Source: Cyclina sinensis (Eukaryota; Mollusca; Bivalvia; Venerida; Veneridae). From it: DNA of 64,000 nucleotides. The notes under the pieces are model-generated. The model was not told the origin of the DNA, searched no databases, and worked only from the letters and a program-made list of their open reading frames with translations. Position numbers and translations under genes: made by a program. Shown in pieces: positions 49,283 to 61,254 of this stretch; the stretch's first letter is position 1; each line of letters starts with the position of its first letter. Location: assembly GCA_012932295.1 (NCBI GenBank), contig JAAONU010000020.1, positions 796,443 to 860,442 on the forward strand, read 5' to 3'.

Positions 49283-49556
49283 TTTAATATGAACACGAAT
49301 GTGTGCATCTTTTATTAAACCGTATTCGTTAAATATCTTCTGAAATTGTTTATAAATGTTTTACCATTATTTTATATTTAGAAAAGTATTACTTATACCA
49401 CATGCGCACGCAGACGATAATAAATTTATGTGCTAAACAATTTTACAAACTCAATTCTTCATCTGTTTTGAATACGCACACCACCATTATACAATACGTT
49501 GGGACTAAACGTTCACACAATTAATGAACTAATGTTTTATCTGTACGTCCCTTTTG

Positions 49557-50955
49557 TAGATAGATAGATTTATTTCGGCAAAGGATGCATATACATAGTT
49601 AACATATTACATAACATAGGATAAAATAATGACGATTATTTAATGCTATATCATGCATAAGAGAACCATGACGTGCTCACCTACACCAAGGATAACACAA
49701 AAAAGAGCAACACTGAAAGTGAACGCCCTTATTTCCATTGTGGTCCTTAGAATTTGTGGCATGACACAGAGAGGCAAACCTTAATAAAGACAATTGCGGT
49801 AAAAAAAAAATAAATAATTAATTTAATTCATATAGATAATTCACATTCATAGAGGATAATCTATCACAAAATAATCACCTGAGTATCAAGCATGTAACAC
49901 AGTGACTTGTCATTGGAAGAAACAATGATTTATCAATTATATAACAAATGTTTGACTAGATACTGAGCATATAAGCACTTAGTATTAATTATTTAAAAAA
50001 CTCATAATATTAAATATCAGGCTAAAACAAAATGTAACAAGTAAAAACCTAAGCCGAAAAGAAACAATTAAGTAAAACACTTAGATCTGTTAAAAACTGT
50101 TCATTAGATGCCTCTTGATGGCTACCTTAAAACCTTGAAGTCTAGAAATCTCAGATATTTCCAAAGGTAAACATGGTAAACTGTTCCATAGTTTACAACC
50201 AATAAATGAAAAGGATTTGGAACCATGACTTTTAACCTTATGGAGACTATAACCACCCTTTGTACTCAGTCTGGTACTATAACTATGTACAGAGTCCTGA
50301 GAAACAAAATATTCACTCATGTATTGTGGGGCCAGACCATGTTTAACCTTGTAAACATGACACAACATGATTTGCTCAACACTCTTATGCACTGGTAACC
50401 AGTTAAGGGACTTAAAGTGATTTGGCCCAATATGGGCTCTGGAGTCAAGGTTAAGTACAAACCTAATTATTTTATTTTGATAAGTTTGTAATTTATGTTT
50501 TAAAGCCTGGGTTAAACCACTATACCACACAGAACATGCATAGTCATAGTGACACTGAATCAATGACATAACCAGAAGTTTCTTGGTATGCTGAGTAAGA
50601 AACTCTTTCTTACGGTAGAGAAATTTTAACCGTGAATTGGCCTTTTAAAGAACAGACTCACCCATGGAACAAAAGGACAGATTTTGATCAATAGTAACCC
50701 CAAGATACTTGATAGATGTAGCGGATTCAATGGCCGTACCATTGCAAGTTATTTGCAGTTTAGAAAGTGACCTCAGTTTTTGCCTGGATCCAAATACAAT
50801 TGACTGAGTTTTCCCCAAGTGCAATGACAACTTATTGTCAACTAACCATTGACTAACCAATTCCATATCATCAGTCAAGGCCTGTCAACAACTGATAGAC
50901 TTTTACCAGATACAAGAATACCAGAATCGTCAGCATATAATAACAATTTACATGC
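49557..50955 (-). mobile_element. 5'-truncated LINE inserted in duplication copy B
   Basis: This is a minus-strand non-LTR retrotransposon. Its 3' end at about 49,557-49,570 carries a short (TCTA)n-type tail, and its 5' end stops just before the RT palm. Copy A at about 757-790 is uninterrupted (ACGTTCTTTTTGTACATG), so this site is effectively an empty allele. The insertion therefore postdates the duplication. 49,571-50,089 is the 3' untranslated part. Confidence 0.85.
50090..50950 (-). pseudogene. LINE reverse transcriptase C-terminal half, broken
   Basis: Starting near 50,950 the minus strand gives CKLLLYADDSGILVSGKS (catalytic YADD at 50,926-50,937). Then come VSQWLVDNKLSLHLGKTQSI and IKYLGVTID, the usual palm and thumb boxes. 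Next is the LINE C-terminal region HYDYACSVWYSGL..., RFVLNLD..., NWLPVHK... and LWNSLP, ending at the stop near 50,090. A frameshift near 50,884 separates YADD from the rest, and an in-frame TAA at about 50,645 follows ESVL. In life it would copy LINE RNA at the target site. Here the fingers, endonuclease and ORF1 are missing, so it is dead. CR1/jockey-like clade is possible. Confidence 0.88.
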
Positions 50956-52304
50956 ACATTTATGTCAAAATATTTGTAGTGATGATGAAAAGGCTACACA
51001 AATGAAATATCAGGAATAAGATCTTTATCAGAAAATGTTTAACGTTATTCGTCCCATAGAGCATATTAAAGGATTTCGTTTCTATTCAAATGCGTCAATT
51101 TAAATACTAGCACTAAGTCATTTAACATCTGAACATGAGTGAACATGAAAATTATAGTTGCCGTTTTAGTTGTTCAGCAAAATAATGTACTTGGAAACAA
51201 ACGACAAACAATACTGATATATGTCAATAATTTAAACATATTATAAATAAAACAATGTTCTGATGTAAAGAATGGACTTGATTAAGTTAGGTTTTTTTTG
51301 TCTCTCTTTAGAACTTCAGTAATAACAAGCACGTGTACCTAATATTTGCAGATTTATTCTGGTATAACAAACTTGTGTTCATCATTTTAAACCTTTCGGT
51401 ATGCAAATACAATATTTCTACGAACCATAAGAAAAAAAGTTTCACATTTGTTACGAACTGGTGAAATTAGTTCCAAAAGAGTACACATAACGTAAAAAAG
51501 GTGTTAATCTAAACTTAAATGCATTGATAGACACTCATAATGTTATAACAAGAAACACGTTTAATGGTTTTTAAAAACATAGATTATATTTCTTGTCGCA
51601 TATTTTATAGTTTACCTTTTCTAATTTAAAGTTCTGTTACTGTAAAATACAGCTATCAAAAACATTTACTTTACATAGAAACAGTATTGTGTTGACATAG
51701 GAAGTATATCATAGGAAAAATATATATATGAAAATCACTTACCCTTGATAACTGAAACGAAAAAAAAAAAACAACAGAAAATTAGTTGTCTGATTTATTA
51801 ATTTCCAATCACATCAAATACGAGGTAATACATATAACATGAGCGTGCATCATAAAGTATTGTGCACCGGTTCTTATTAAGGTAGCGAGGTGTAATACAG
51901 TGTCTCCTACCTTATGAGTACTCAGTTCCTTTCATTTGTTTTGATATCAGACTTTTTAACTGATTGCAGGGAATTCTATCCCCACTCGAGCAAAAAAATA
52001 AAAAGAAACAACAAAAAAACAACAAAAAACAAAAACAAAACAACTAAAAAAAAAGAACGAATATTCAGCTTTTGCTCTCTTGTTTTAAGTTCGATTTTAA
52101 AAGTTTAACTTGAAATAGAATCATACAGAATTTCAAATTGAATTTGTTTCTTCATGTATTTCAATCTTCAGTCTATTTCAAGCCTTCAATATCTAGATTA
52201 CGATGAACAAACAATGAATTGCAAAACGATTCAGTCCTTTCTTAAAACGACAGTATAAAACATGTTTCTGTACACCATTTTACCAATTTGTACAACCGCA
52301 AGAA

Positions 52305-52445
52305 GCATGGGTCGTATTTTAATACATAGCTTAGAGTATTGTGTTACGGTCTAGTGCAAACCTTCGAATTTTGCTCTAGGTTGCCTATTCTAAGATGCAT
52401 TGCATCTTTCTGTTACGGACTTTCATGTCCGTAATAATTGTCATG
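52305..52445 (+). mobile_element. Decayed tRNA-derived SINE (family 1), plus
   Basis: The word TAAGATGCATTGCATCTTTC followed by GGACTTTCATG matches the body of the SINE at 9,941-10,128. Upstream, CCTTCGAATTTTGC is a degraded B box. It lies in a ~1.1-kb block present only in duplication copy B. Confidence 0.65.
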
Positions 52446-53575
52446 GTCTGGACCTTCAGGGTAGGTAGTGGTAGAGTGGTCTCGAAAATTTGGTCAAGTG
52501 GTCTTGTGAAAAAATCGGTGAGTTAAATGGTTTTGAAGTGGTTTGCTACATGATTTTTCCCGATATATTTTCTGTGGACTAGTAAACTAGTGTCAAATTT
52601 AATTTGAGTGGAAAAGCTACATTAACGAATTAGTCATCATAACGTTTATCCGTTTATTAAAAAATGCCAAGATTATCAAAGTGATAACAACGCCATCAGA
52701 ATTCCATTATTTTTTAGATCCAAAATGTTAAAAAATATTTACACAGCTATAATATTTTGCCAAATAACTTACAACCTGTCGTTCTATTTCACAATTATAC
52801 TGAAAGTAGAGAGTCAGAATATAAAAGTACATTAACGATAACCGTTGAATACGACCGACCTTCTATATTATCCAAACAAGGATGGCGCACAAGTGAAAAG
52901 CATGACTCAGTTGAACAGGCTGTTTAAAATTAAAATTTAAGCAAGTAAACGGTATATAGAAATGTGAACTAATGTTATAATATTTAAAAAATGGACAGGA
53001 AATGCTTATCTCTAATAACACAGTCGTGTACAACCTAAAAATCACTATACTGTTGCAGACGGCAACTAGCAACTTCCGCTCAAAAATAAAATCTCAACAG
53101 CGTTTTTCCTCTGAATTTGTGTTGAAAATTGAGCATCAGTTGAAGTTTAAAGGTAGATTTCTAAAAAACTGAACAGACATACTTTTTAATCTCTATAAGT
53201 TTTGTAACTTACACAACTGAAATAACATAAAATAACTTGGGTAGTAGTATTCGTCAGTAAAAATAAAACCGCTACCCAGTCGTCCATAGCAACATACAGG
53301 AAGCTGCATGTGATGACTGCCTACAGTGTAATGTATTGACAAGTTTACTATTGCTAAAAGGTAAAAAAGTACTATAATTTAAACAAGGTTACTCGGCACA
53401 AAATGTATACATATATGTTCTTCATGATGCATTTTTCTTTTTCATTTGGTTAAAACGACTAAAACTATACAATTATTCATGGAACCTAAAATGTAAATGA
53501 ACATGTATCATGAGAGATAAAACACTTCAAAAACTGTTATTATATAAAAAGTGGAATGCCATTTGACATTTGCTG

Positions 53576-56400
53576 CCATCTGCTGCTATTGACTTAAGTT
53601 AAATAATTACTGCTACTGCCATCTGCTGCTATTGCTTCACGTTTAAACAACAACTGACAAATATTGATATTTCCTTCACATTAATTACATACTGCTACTA
53701 CTACAAACCGTTAACGTTTAATAACTACCGGTACCGCCAACAACTGCTATTTTTTCACGTTTAGTTACTACCGCTTCATGTTTAGGAACTACGGTTCATG
53801 TTGAGGAACATCTGCAACTGTCAACTTCTGCTAATGGTGTACGTTAAATAACTACTGCAACTTTTAAATACTGCTTATGGTTCATGTTAAACAACTACTG
53901 CTAATGCAAAATACTAGCTATTGGTTCACGTCAAATAACTACTGCGAATGATTCATGTGAAATAAATACTGTTACTGCCATCTATTGCCAAAGGTTAACG
54001 TTAAATATCTACTGCAGCTGCTACCTACTGATATTGCTTCACGTTAGATAACTACTACTAGTGCCGACTACTGCTAATGGTTCACGTTGAATAACCTATG
54101 CTACTGCCAACTTCTTACTTTTTTGCATGTGCCTATTACTTCTAATGTTCTACATCCAATTAGTATTGCTACTGCCAAGTACTGATACTGCTTCACGTTA
54201 CGTAAATACTGCTACTGCCAACTACTGCTAATGGTTTATGTTAAATAACTATCACTACTGCCAAGAACCGATATTGCTTCACATTAAATGACTATAGCTA
54301 CTGCTATGTTCTTCTATTTTTTCACGTTAAATAGCTACTGCCACTAACGCTACTGCTTCAGATAAATATTTTCTCCTACTGTTTTACGTAAATTAGTAGC
54401 TGTGTCTGCTTTACTATAAATACTAGTACATCTACCAATTACTGCAACTGACATGTACTGTTACTGCCTGCTAATGTTACTGCTTTATTTAAAATGACTA
54501 CTACCAATTAAAATTTCCGCTACTGCCAGCTACTGGTACCGTTTCACCTTAAACATACTGCTTATAACAACTACTGCTTCTGTTACATTATGCTACTCCA
54601 AACTTCTGCTACCTCTTCACGTTTAGTAACTACTGCTACTTTCAACAGCTGCTGATGTCAGGTACTGTTCATTCTTCATATTTTATAACAACTGTTACTG
54701 CCAATGACTGCTACTGCCACCTACTGCTACTGCCAGCGTCAGCTACTGCTTAACGTTTAATAATTACTACTTGTTGTTCCAATTTCTGATTCTGCAAGCT
54801 AATGATACCGTTCAACGTTTAGCATCTACTGCTTCTAACAACTACTGTTTCTGTCACCTTCTACTACTGCAATCTTCAGCTACTGCTTCACGTTAAGTAC
54901 CCACTGTTACTTTTAACTGCTGCTGCTGCCAGCTACTGTGAATGCTTCACATTTTATATCTACTTTTACTTCGTATGACTGCTACTACCACCAACTGCTA
55001 CTGCCAGCGTCAATACTACTTCACGTTTAATAACTACTGCTACTAAGAAATAGCGCTACTTCTATATTTGAATATTTTACGTTAAATAATTACTGCTTCT
55101 AACAACAACTTTTTTCTGGCACAGCTACCACTGTCATCTACTGCTACTTTGATATTAAATAACTACTCCTTTTGCCAATGCGGTTGTTTTCTATTGCTGC
55201 TACTGCCAACTGCTGCTAATTGTTCTCGTTAAAACTACTACTACTACTACTACTGTCAACTAAAGCTGCTTTATTAGCTTCTACTGCTTTAAGTTTAAAA
55301 ACTGATGCTATTGTCAAATGCTGTTATTGCTTCACGTTAAAAAATCTACCCACTGCTTCAGCAAACTACTGCTGTTGTTTTATTTTAAATAATAACTGGC
55401 AGTACAAACTACTGCTGTTGTTATATGTTTAACCTGAAATAACTACTGCTGCTGGCAACTACTGCTACTGTTTCACGATTAATAAATGCTCCTGCTGCTT
55501 CACTTTAAATAATTTGTGTTTCTGCTTCACGTTATATAACCACTGCTACTACTAACAACTGCTTCTGATAAACGACCAATAGTGACAACTACTATTACTG
55601 CCAACTTCTGTTATTGTTTTAACGTTAAATAACAGCTGATACTGCCAGCGATTGATAAATGGTCCTACTGCTTCACGCTAATAGTAACAACTACTGCTAC
55701 TGTCAACTACTGCTTTTGATAACTACTGTTTTGATAACTACTGCCGCACTGCCAACTACAACTGCTGTCAACTACAGCTACTGCCAACTACTGCTTCTAC
55801 AAACTACTGCTTTTGATAAGTACTACTAGTACCAACTACTGCTACACTGCCAACTACTGCTACTGCCAACTACTGCTACTACATGCTACTGCTTTTTATA
55901 TCTACTGCTACTGTCAACTACGGCTTTTGATAATTACTTCTAGTAGAAACTACTGCTACACTGCCAACAACTTTACTGCCAACTGCTGCTTCTGTCAACT
56001 ACTGCTACTACAAACTACTGCTTTTGATAACTACTGCATGTGCTAACTACTGCTTTTAATAACTACTGCAAGTGCTAACTACTGCTTTTGATAACTACTG
56101 CAAGTGCTAACTACTGCTTTTGATAACTACTGCATGTGCTAACTACTGCTTTTAATAACAACTGCAAGTGCTAACTACTGCTTTTGATAACTACTGCATG
56201 TGCTAACTACTGCTTTTGATATCTACTGCATGTGCTAACTACTGCTTTTAATAACTACTGCAAGTGCTAACTACTGCTTTAGATATCTACTGCTAGTACT
56301 GACTACTGCTTTTGATAACTACTGCTAGTACCGACTACTGCTACACTGTCGACAACTTTACTGCCAACTACTGCTGCACTGCCAACTACTACTAGTGATG
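53576..56400 (+). repeat. Degenerate CTACTG-rich satellite array
   Basis: About 2.8 kb of loosely periodic sequence is built from ACTACTGCTACTGCCA, TTCACGTTAAATAA and similar words, with a period of roughly 30-60 bp. The 3' part (56,020-56,300) is a clean 32-bp repeat: ACTACTGCTTTTGATA then ACTACTGCAWGTGCTA. Open frames such as 55,220-55,432 and 55,813-56,046 are repeat by-products (Leu- or Cys/Tyr-rich). The array begins just where duplication copy B ends. Confidence 0.85.
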
Positions 56401-57101
56401 GTGATTTATAAAGTTTATCTATCGTACTTTCTTTGAGAGACTTCTGCGATACACGAATAACTTGTGAGTAAATACCATGCATTTAAGATTAAGCAGATTT
56501 CATAGGAACAACTGTTTACTTAAAAAATATTGCATGTATAAACAAAAAGGAACAATATAAGTGTCTGTTGTCATTTTGAGCTCGCTTGTTTTTACTGTAT
56601 TTGTTTAAACGATTTTGCTTAAGAAGCAAGACAAACAAACATATATAAGATTTCCATTCTATAAATATCGCTTGGTAGCTTAAATTGAAACCGGTACGCG
56701 AACATTAACATAAATGTACAATTGCTACTATATGAATAATGATATATAAACGGAACTCACTGTGATTTTATAGAAATTAAGTAAGTTTTGTACTGCAAAG
56801 TCGGCCAATACGAGATTTAGCCAATCAGGATTCAGGAAAAACTCGGCCTTAAATGAGCCTAGGATTTTCACCATGTTGGACGCCATTTTGAATATGCTTA
56901 GCCTAGTTTTTACATAAAAGTTTTTATCTCTTAAAAAGTTCAAAAAGTAGCAAAAAAAGTTCGCAGAGACCCTGCGCTATCGGATCACAGTAAATGTAGC
57001 AGTGTTTAACCTTTCATTAAGTGATTTTCATATTTACCAAATATTATGTTGCGTGGAAGTAAAAAGCAGACGATCACAAGTTTTACCCTGTTATAAATTA
57101 C
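56401..57101. other. Non-coding stretch
   Basis: The 71-codon minus-strand frame at 56,728-56,943 has no domain. Nothing else recognised. Confidence 0.45.
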
Positions 57102-57311
57102 GAGTTTTTGATTACTTAGTTTGATAATTGAACATAATAATATAAAGTTAATTAATAAAATTGTCATTAATTAGTCGAATTCATATTGGCTTGTTATTGG
57201 GCTTTAAGCTTTTGAGTTTTTGATTACTTAGTTTGATAACTGAACATAATAATATAAGTTAATTAATAAATTGTCATTAATTAGTCGAATTCATATTGGC
57301 TTTGTTATTGG
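57102..57311 (+). repeat. Tandem duplication of a ~98-bp module
   Basis: Copies at 57,102-57,200 and 57,214-57,311 start GAGTTTTTGATTACTTAGTT and end in ATTGGCTTTGTTATTGG-like sequence. They differ by a handful of single-base changes and indels. Confidence 0.9.
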
Positions 57312-57378
57312 CCTCAGGCCAATATGACTGTCTTCAGCCCAATAACAAAGCCAATATGAATTCGACTAATTAATGACA
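57272..57378. repeat. Perfect 40-bp inverted repeat (hairpin)
   Basis: 57,272-57,311 is exactly complementary to 57,339-57,378 over 40 bases, with a 27-nt loop that itself contains GGCCTCAGGCC-type palindromic sequence. The left arm is the end of the second ~98-bp copy. Confidence 0.95.
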
Positions 57379-58064
57379 TTATATTACTAATTTGGATTTA
57401 CTACTGTTATTTCACAACTTCTTGAATAATTTCATTTGTTCAGTTGTTTCTAATTTTCTTAAATGACACGATTTCCACCGTGTAAATCTAGAGGTAAAAC
57501 AGACGGTCAGTGTTTTGTGCAGTTCGACGCGTACCGGTTTTAAAATATTGGTCAAGATCTTATATTTTATACAAATAAGACTCTTGAGTGGAGTCAATTT
57601 GAATCCAGACACATATTTTGAAGAATGCAGTTTGTGAGGAGTTATCATTATCATTTGAGGCCAAACCGTGACATAAATCTTGACATTTTTTTTCTAGCTC
57701 TGGCAGTCAATTTGTGCAACGAAGCAGAATTATTTGAACAATTTTAATAGAGAGCTACATATAAACAAATGAGGCATTTGGTGGAAAATGGCGTAGCACC
57801 TATTATTATTATTCGTTTGCAGTGAAATGTTGACGACGGACTTCAGACGACGGACACAGCGTGACCAAAGTATCTCTAGTCTGCTGCATTATAGATCACT
57901 GTTTTCATAGGGCACGCCTTCTAAAAAAAGAAAAATATAAAGTTCAAGATATCTAAGTGCTACTATTATAGTATTCTGCTGAACTCTAAATTATAGAAAC
58001 ACGAATGGGCAATTAGGATACAAAGTATGTCGCATGTATTTACATTGTATTTAGTTCTGCAAGT
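57379..58064. other. Non-coding stretch
   Basis: An 80-codon minus-strand frame at 57,412-57,654 shows no domain. 57,790-57,870 (ATTATTATTCG...GACGGACTTCAGACGACGGAC) resembles the GACGGAC-rich heads of molluscan repeats but is too short to classify. Confidence 0.4.
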
Positions 58065-58172
58065 TACACAGAATGACGCATACTTACATTATATCATGTG
58101 CTTCCTCGCGTTCATTGTGACACAGAAAGACGCATACTAACATAATATCATGTGCTTCCTTAATCCCTAAGG
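58065..58172 (+). repeat. Two-copy ~54-bp tandem duplication
   Basis: ACACAGAATGACGCATAC and ACACAGAAAGACGCATAC begin two units that both continue to ATCATGTGCTTCCT. Confidence 0.85.
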
Positions 58173-58719
58173 AGGAGTTGTCTTTAATAATTTTGATTTT
58201 GAACTTGCATTACGATAATGACCTTTCAGTGTTCATACTACAACTTGTTGTTAAATAATATAGTCAGCTGCATAAAAGACATGGAAACGGAAGATATGCT
58301 CGATGTAAAATATTACAGATACGCCTAATGTTTCAGTGAATGTTCAAAATCACTGAATGGTAAGGAACGCACTTACTTACTAGAAACTTTTGTTTTCAAC
58401 TTGTTTTAATAACCATGGTGAAAACAATCCGTAACTACCAGAAGTTTATATTATACGGTTTACATTAACGATTGGACTTCAGCGTATTCCGTAGACTTGA
58501 ACCAAAAGAGTTACTTAAACTGTTTCGAATATAAACAAATAATTAGAAAGTTTTGAATAACTATGATAAATATATATGACAAGTCTTTGAAAAAAGTAGC
58601 TTTTAAATTTGCAATTGCTGAGAACAAATGAACAAAATTCAGTCACGGTTATGTAAACATAATGATTTAAATAATCGAACTCATTTTGAAAACAAAATCA
58701 AAGTATTGCATAGATATAT
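58173..58719. other. Non-coding stretch
   Basis: No feature recognised. Confidence 0.45.
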
Positions 58720-58965
58720 CATGTCTTATGTGAATATCAGAGTCAGATATGCAATTATTCGAATGCAGATACGTTGCTTTTTTATTTATTTTTTTTGTGT
58801 GTGGAAAATACAGATCGAATGTTGATGTCAGAGCTAGATATGCATTTTTCAAAATACAGATTTTCTGTTCATATCAGGGCTTGATTTTTAAATACAAATG
58901 TGATGTCGACATGAGAGCAAGATAGGGATATTTTAGAATACAGATCTTATTTGGATGACATACCT
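58720..58965 (+). repeat. Degenerate ~45-bp minisatellite
   Basis: AATACAGAT-like and GATGTCAGAGCTAGATATG-like words recur four to five times. One unit is interrupted by a T-rich stretch near 58,780. Confidence 0.6.
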
Positions 58966-59059
58966 ACATATGGACATTTTCGTAACCCCGATCTTCCATT
59001 AAGATCACTAATTTTATTTCGGATTGCGACATTAAAAAGTTCCATATATCAGTGCTTAA

Positions 59060-59170
59060 CAGAAGAACCAAGGGTGTTTCCGGAATGGGGTGCATTCTGA
59101 AACTTGCAATATCCCCCACAAATAAAAATTAATTAATCTATGAAGAGGACGTCGGTCATACGGGCAACCG
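59060..59170 (+). repeat. Dispersed repeat fragment, plus
   Basis: GGAATGGGGTGCATTCTG followed by GACGTCGGTCATACGG matches 2,335-2,410 (+) and, in part, 25,919-25,970 (-). This shows an interspersed family. Confidence 0.55.
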
Positions 59171-60546
59171 GTACGACGACAGATAAACTTAAATAGATAG
59201 AACCTCAGGATTAGATTTATATCACCGTAATAGCTACATAAATACCATGTTGTAAATAAAGCTTTTCATGAAGCTGGGTCGATTTAAGCATTTTATAAAG
59301 GTATAAGACAGTGATAAGATATTGTCGAGTATGACATAAAGTATGGTAACTTTCTTTTTACACAATACGTAACATATTGATTAAATCAATATAAAGAGAT
59401 AACTTACCCAATAATCCCGAAAGAGAAAAAAACAAACAAATAAATAAATCAGCTATACTAACTAAATGTCGTCAGTCTTACATTAACATGTACCAGAATA
59501 TCATTGTCCAGTGTGAAAACCTGAATTTTCTACAAGCATATATATTACATACATGCACATACTCCTTCATATAAATACGTAAACTATGCATAGTTAACCT
59601 TTTATGTTCGTATTTTTCTCCTTTTTTACGTTTTTATGTTTACTGGCAAATGCGACCGTCTTTCCATTTTTCTTCAAAAACACGTAGCATGTTCCGATCA
59701 AAAACCTATGTCGTTAAGTTAACTCAGTGTGTACGAAATAAAATAAAATGCAGTATAGAAAAACACCCGGTATTGAAGAAATAATTTTTCTACCAAATGA
59801 CTTGAAATTATATTTACAACTTACGGGTTTCTACTTTTTATATCGATAAAAAACTATAGATGAGTCTATTTTGGCCACTTTTTTGCATTGAACAGTCAAT
59901 ACACAGAATAGGCGTAGATGAAATTTTTCCCCGAATATTTATTCGCAATACGTTGATTTGAATGTATACGATTTAGATGCAAAAATGTTCCATGATTTAT
60001 CTCTAAAATTTTACATTTACAGCATTACATGCCATTGTATCACATGGGTTAGGAACTTGTAAATTCGTGTAATTATTAAACTTTCTCACTTTGCCGTTGT
60101 TACAAATCAATTCAACGAAAAGGTAGGTCGACTCTAAACGACTATAAATCAATGAAAAGTAACATACTTCTTATTTGTTAAAAGCCCTGCATTATAAAGA
60201 TCATAAAGTACGAATATTTCAAAAAAAATATGCTTAAAACACCTGAAACAAAACTGCACGCTCACAACAACTGTGATCATCACAGCGCCTCCTCCAGTCA
60301 GTGGTACGGAGCGAAATTAATTTCGTCATAAATAATTTGTATTATCACAAAATGTCATTGTACACATCCGCTTGTAGAAAACTGATCTTTTTTATTTTAC
60401 GGAGATAAACAGTACAAATAGTTTTTTTTTATTTAAACATCTTTTGTTTTACGGCTTTATATGTTGAATAATTTACCATTGACTAGTCTGTTAACATATG
60501 TGACATCCCGCCGGTTTTGCTACGTGTTTTGGAAGAACTGAATTTA
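59171..60546. other. Non-coding AT-rich stretch
   Basis: No gene, RNA or repeat recognised. Confidence 0.5.
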
Positions 60547-60602
60547 GACGTAGTGTGGATTTGACCAATGAATATAGTATAATCAAATCCACCGTCTACG
60601 TC
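60547..60602. repeat. Imperfect hairpin, ~19-bp arms
   Basis: GACGTAGTGTGGATTTGA pairs with TCAAATCCACCGTCTACGTC across an 18-nt loop. Confidence 0.7.
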
Positions 60603-61254
60603 AAAATATTTGGACTAACATGCACAATTATATAAATATATATTTTAGTATGCCTTCATTTAGAAAGAAAACCGGTCACATTTATTTAGTTTTACATGTG
60701 TGACACAAGCGACATTTTACACACAAATATGTCACTACACTTTATACTATGGCTTATTTCTAGTAATTTTTCACAGAAAGGATAACACTTAAACTTCGTT
60801 AAAATCTACTTTTGTTCTTACAGACATTTTAACGGTATTCTTTAAATATTCAAGACTTGTATGGTTTACCATTCTATCGTTTCTCCAAACATGAGTGAAA
60901 CAGTTCTGTACAGTTTGCTCTAGTTCAATTTTATTGTCATATTTGCAAAGAAGAAACTTAGAGAAGTTGCAGTGACTATTTTCATTGTCTGAATATATCT
61001 GAACTTTTGATTTCTTTGTCTGTGAGTAAAAAAAGTTGAATGGTTTGAAGTATAATCATTCTCTTAAGAAGAAAAAAATATCAAACACACACAATTTGGT
61101 GCCTCAATATGTCTTGAATTTAAAAGAAAAATGTAACATGTCTGTATTCGAAATTGCATTTCTTAAATTTGTGGCTTTAGACGAGAGTTTTCACTCAATA
61201 TTCTGAATTATCTTATGCAAGCACACGATAACTGACTCTAAATTGTTCCTATGG
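60603..61254. other. Non-coding stretch
   Basis: No feature recognised. Confidence 0.5.

Larger units (their letters stand above)
48185..53575 (+). repeat. Segmental duplication copy B, expanded by insertions
   Basis: Collinear with 145-2,040. It is 2.8 times longer because of extra blocks: a foldback (48,450-48,578), a 687-bp insertion (48,596-49,282), a LINE fragment (49,557-50,955) and a ~1.1-kb block with a SINE relic (about 51,950-53,055). A ~145-bp segment present in copy A at about 605-750 is missing or unrecognisable here. Confidence 0.85.

Noticed and set aside
55220..56046. Leu- or Cys/Tyr-rich small proteins
   Set aside because: They translate CTACTG-type satellite DNA and lie in inconsistent frames.
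2330..59220. Extension of the segmental duplication to 2,330-2,480 / 59,070-59,220
   Set aside because: The same sequence also occurs in part at 25,919-26,035, so the match is better explained as copies of a dispersed repeat.
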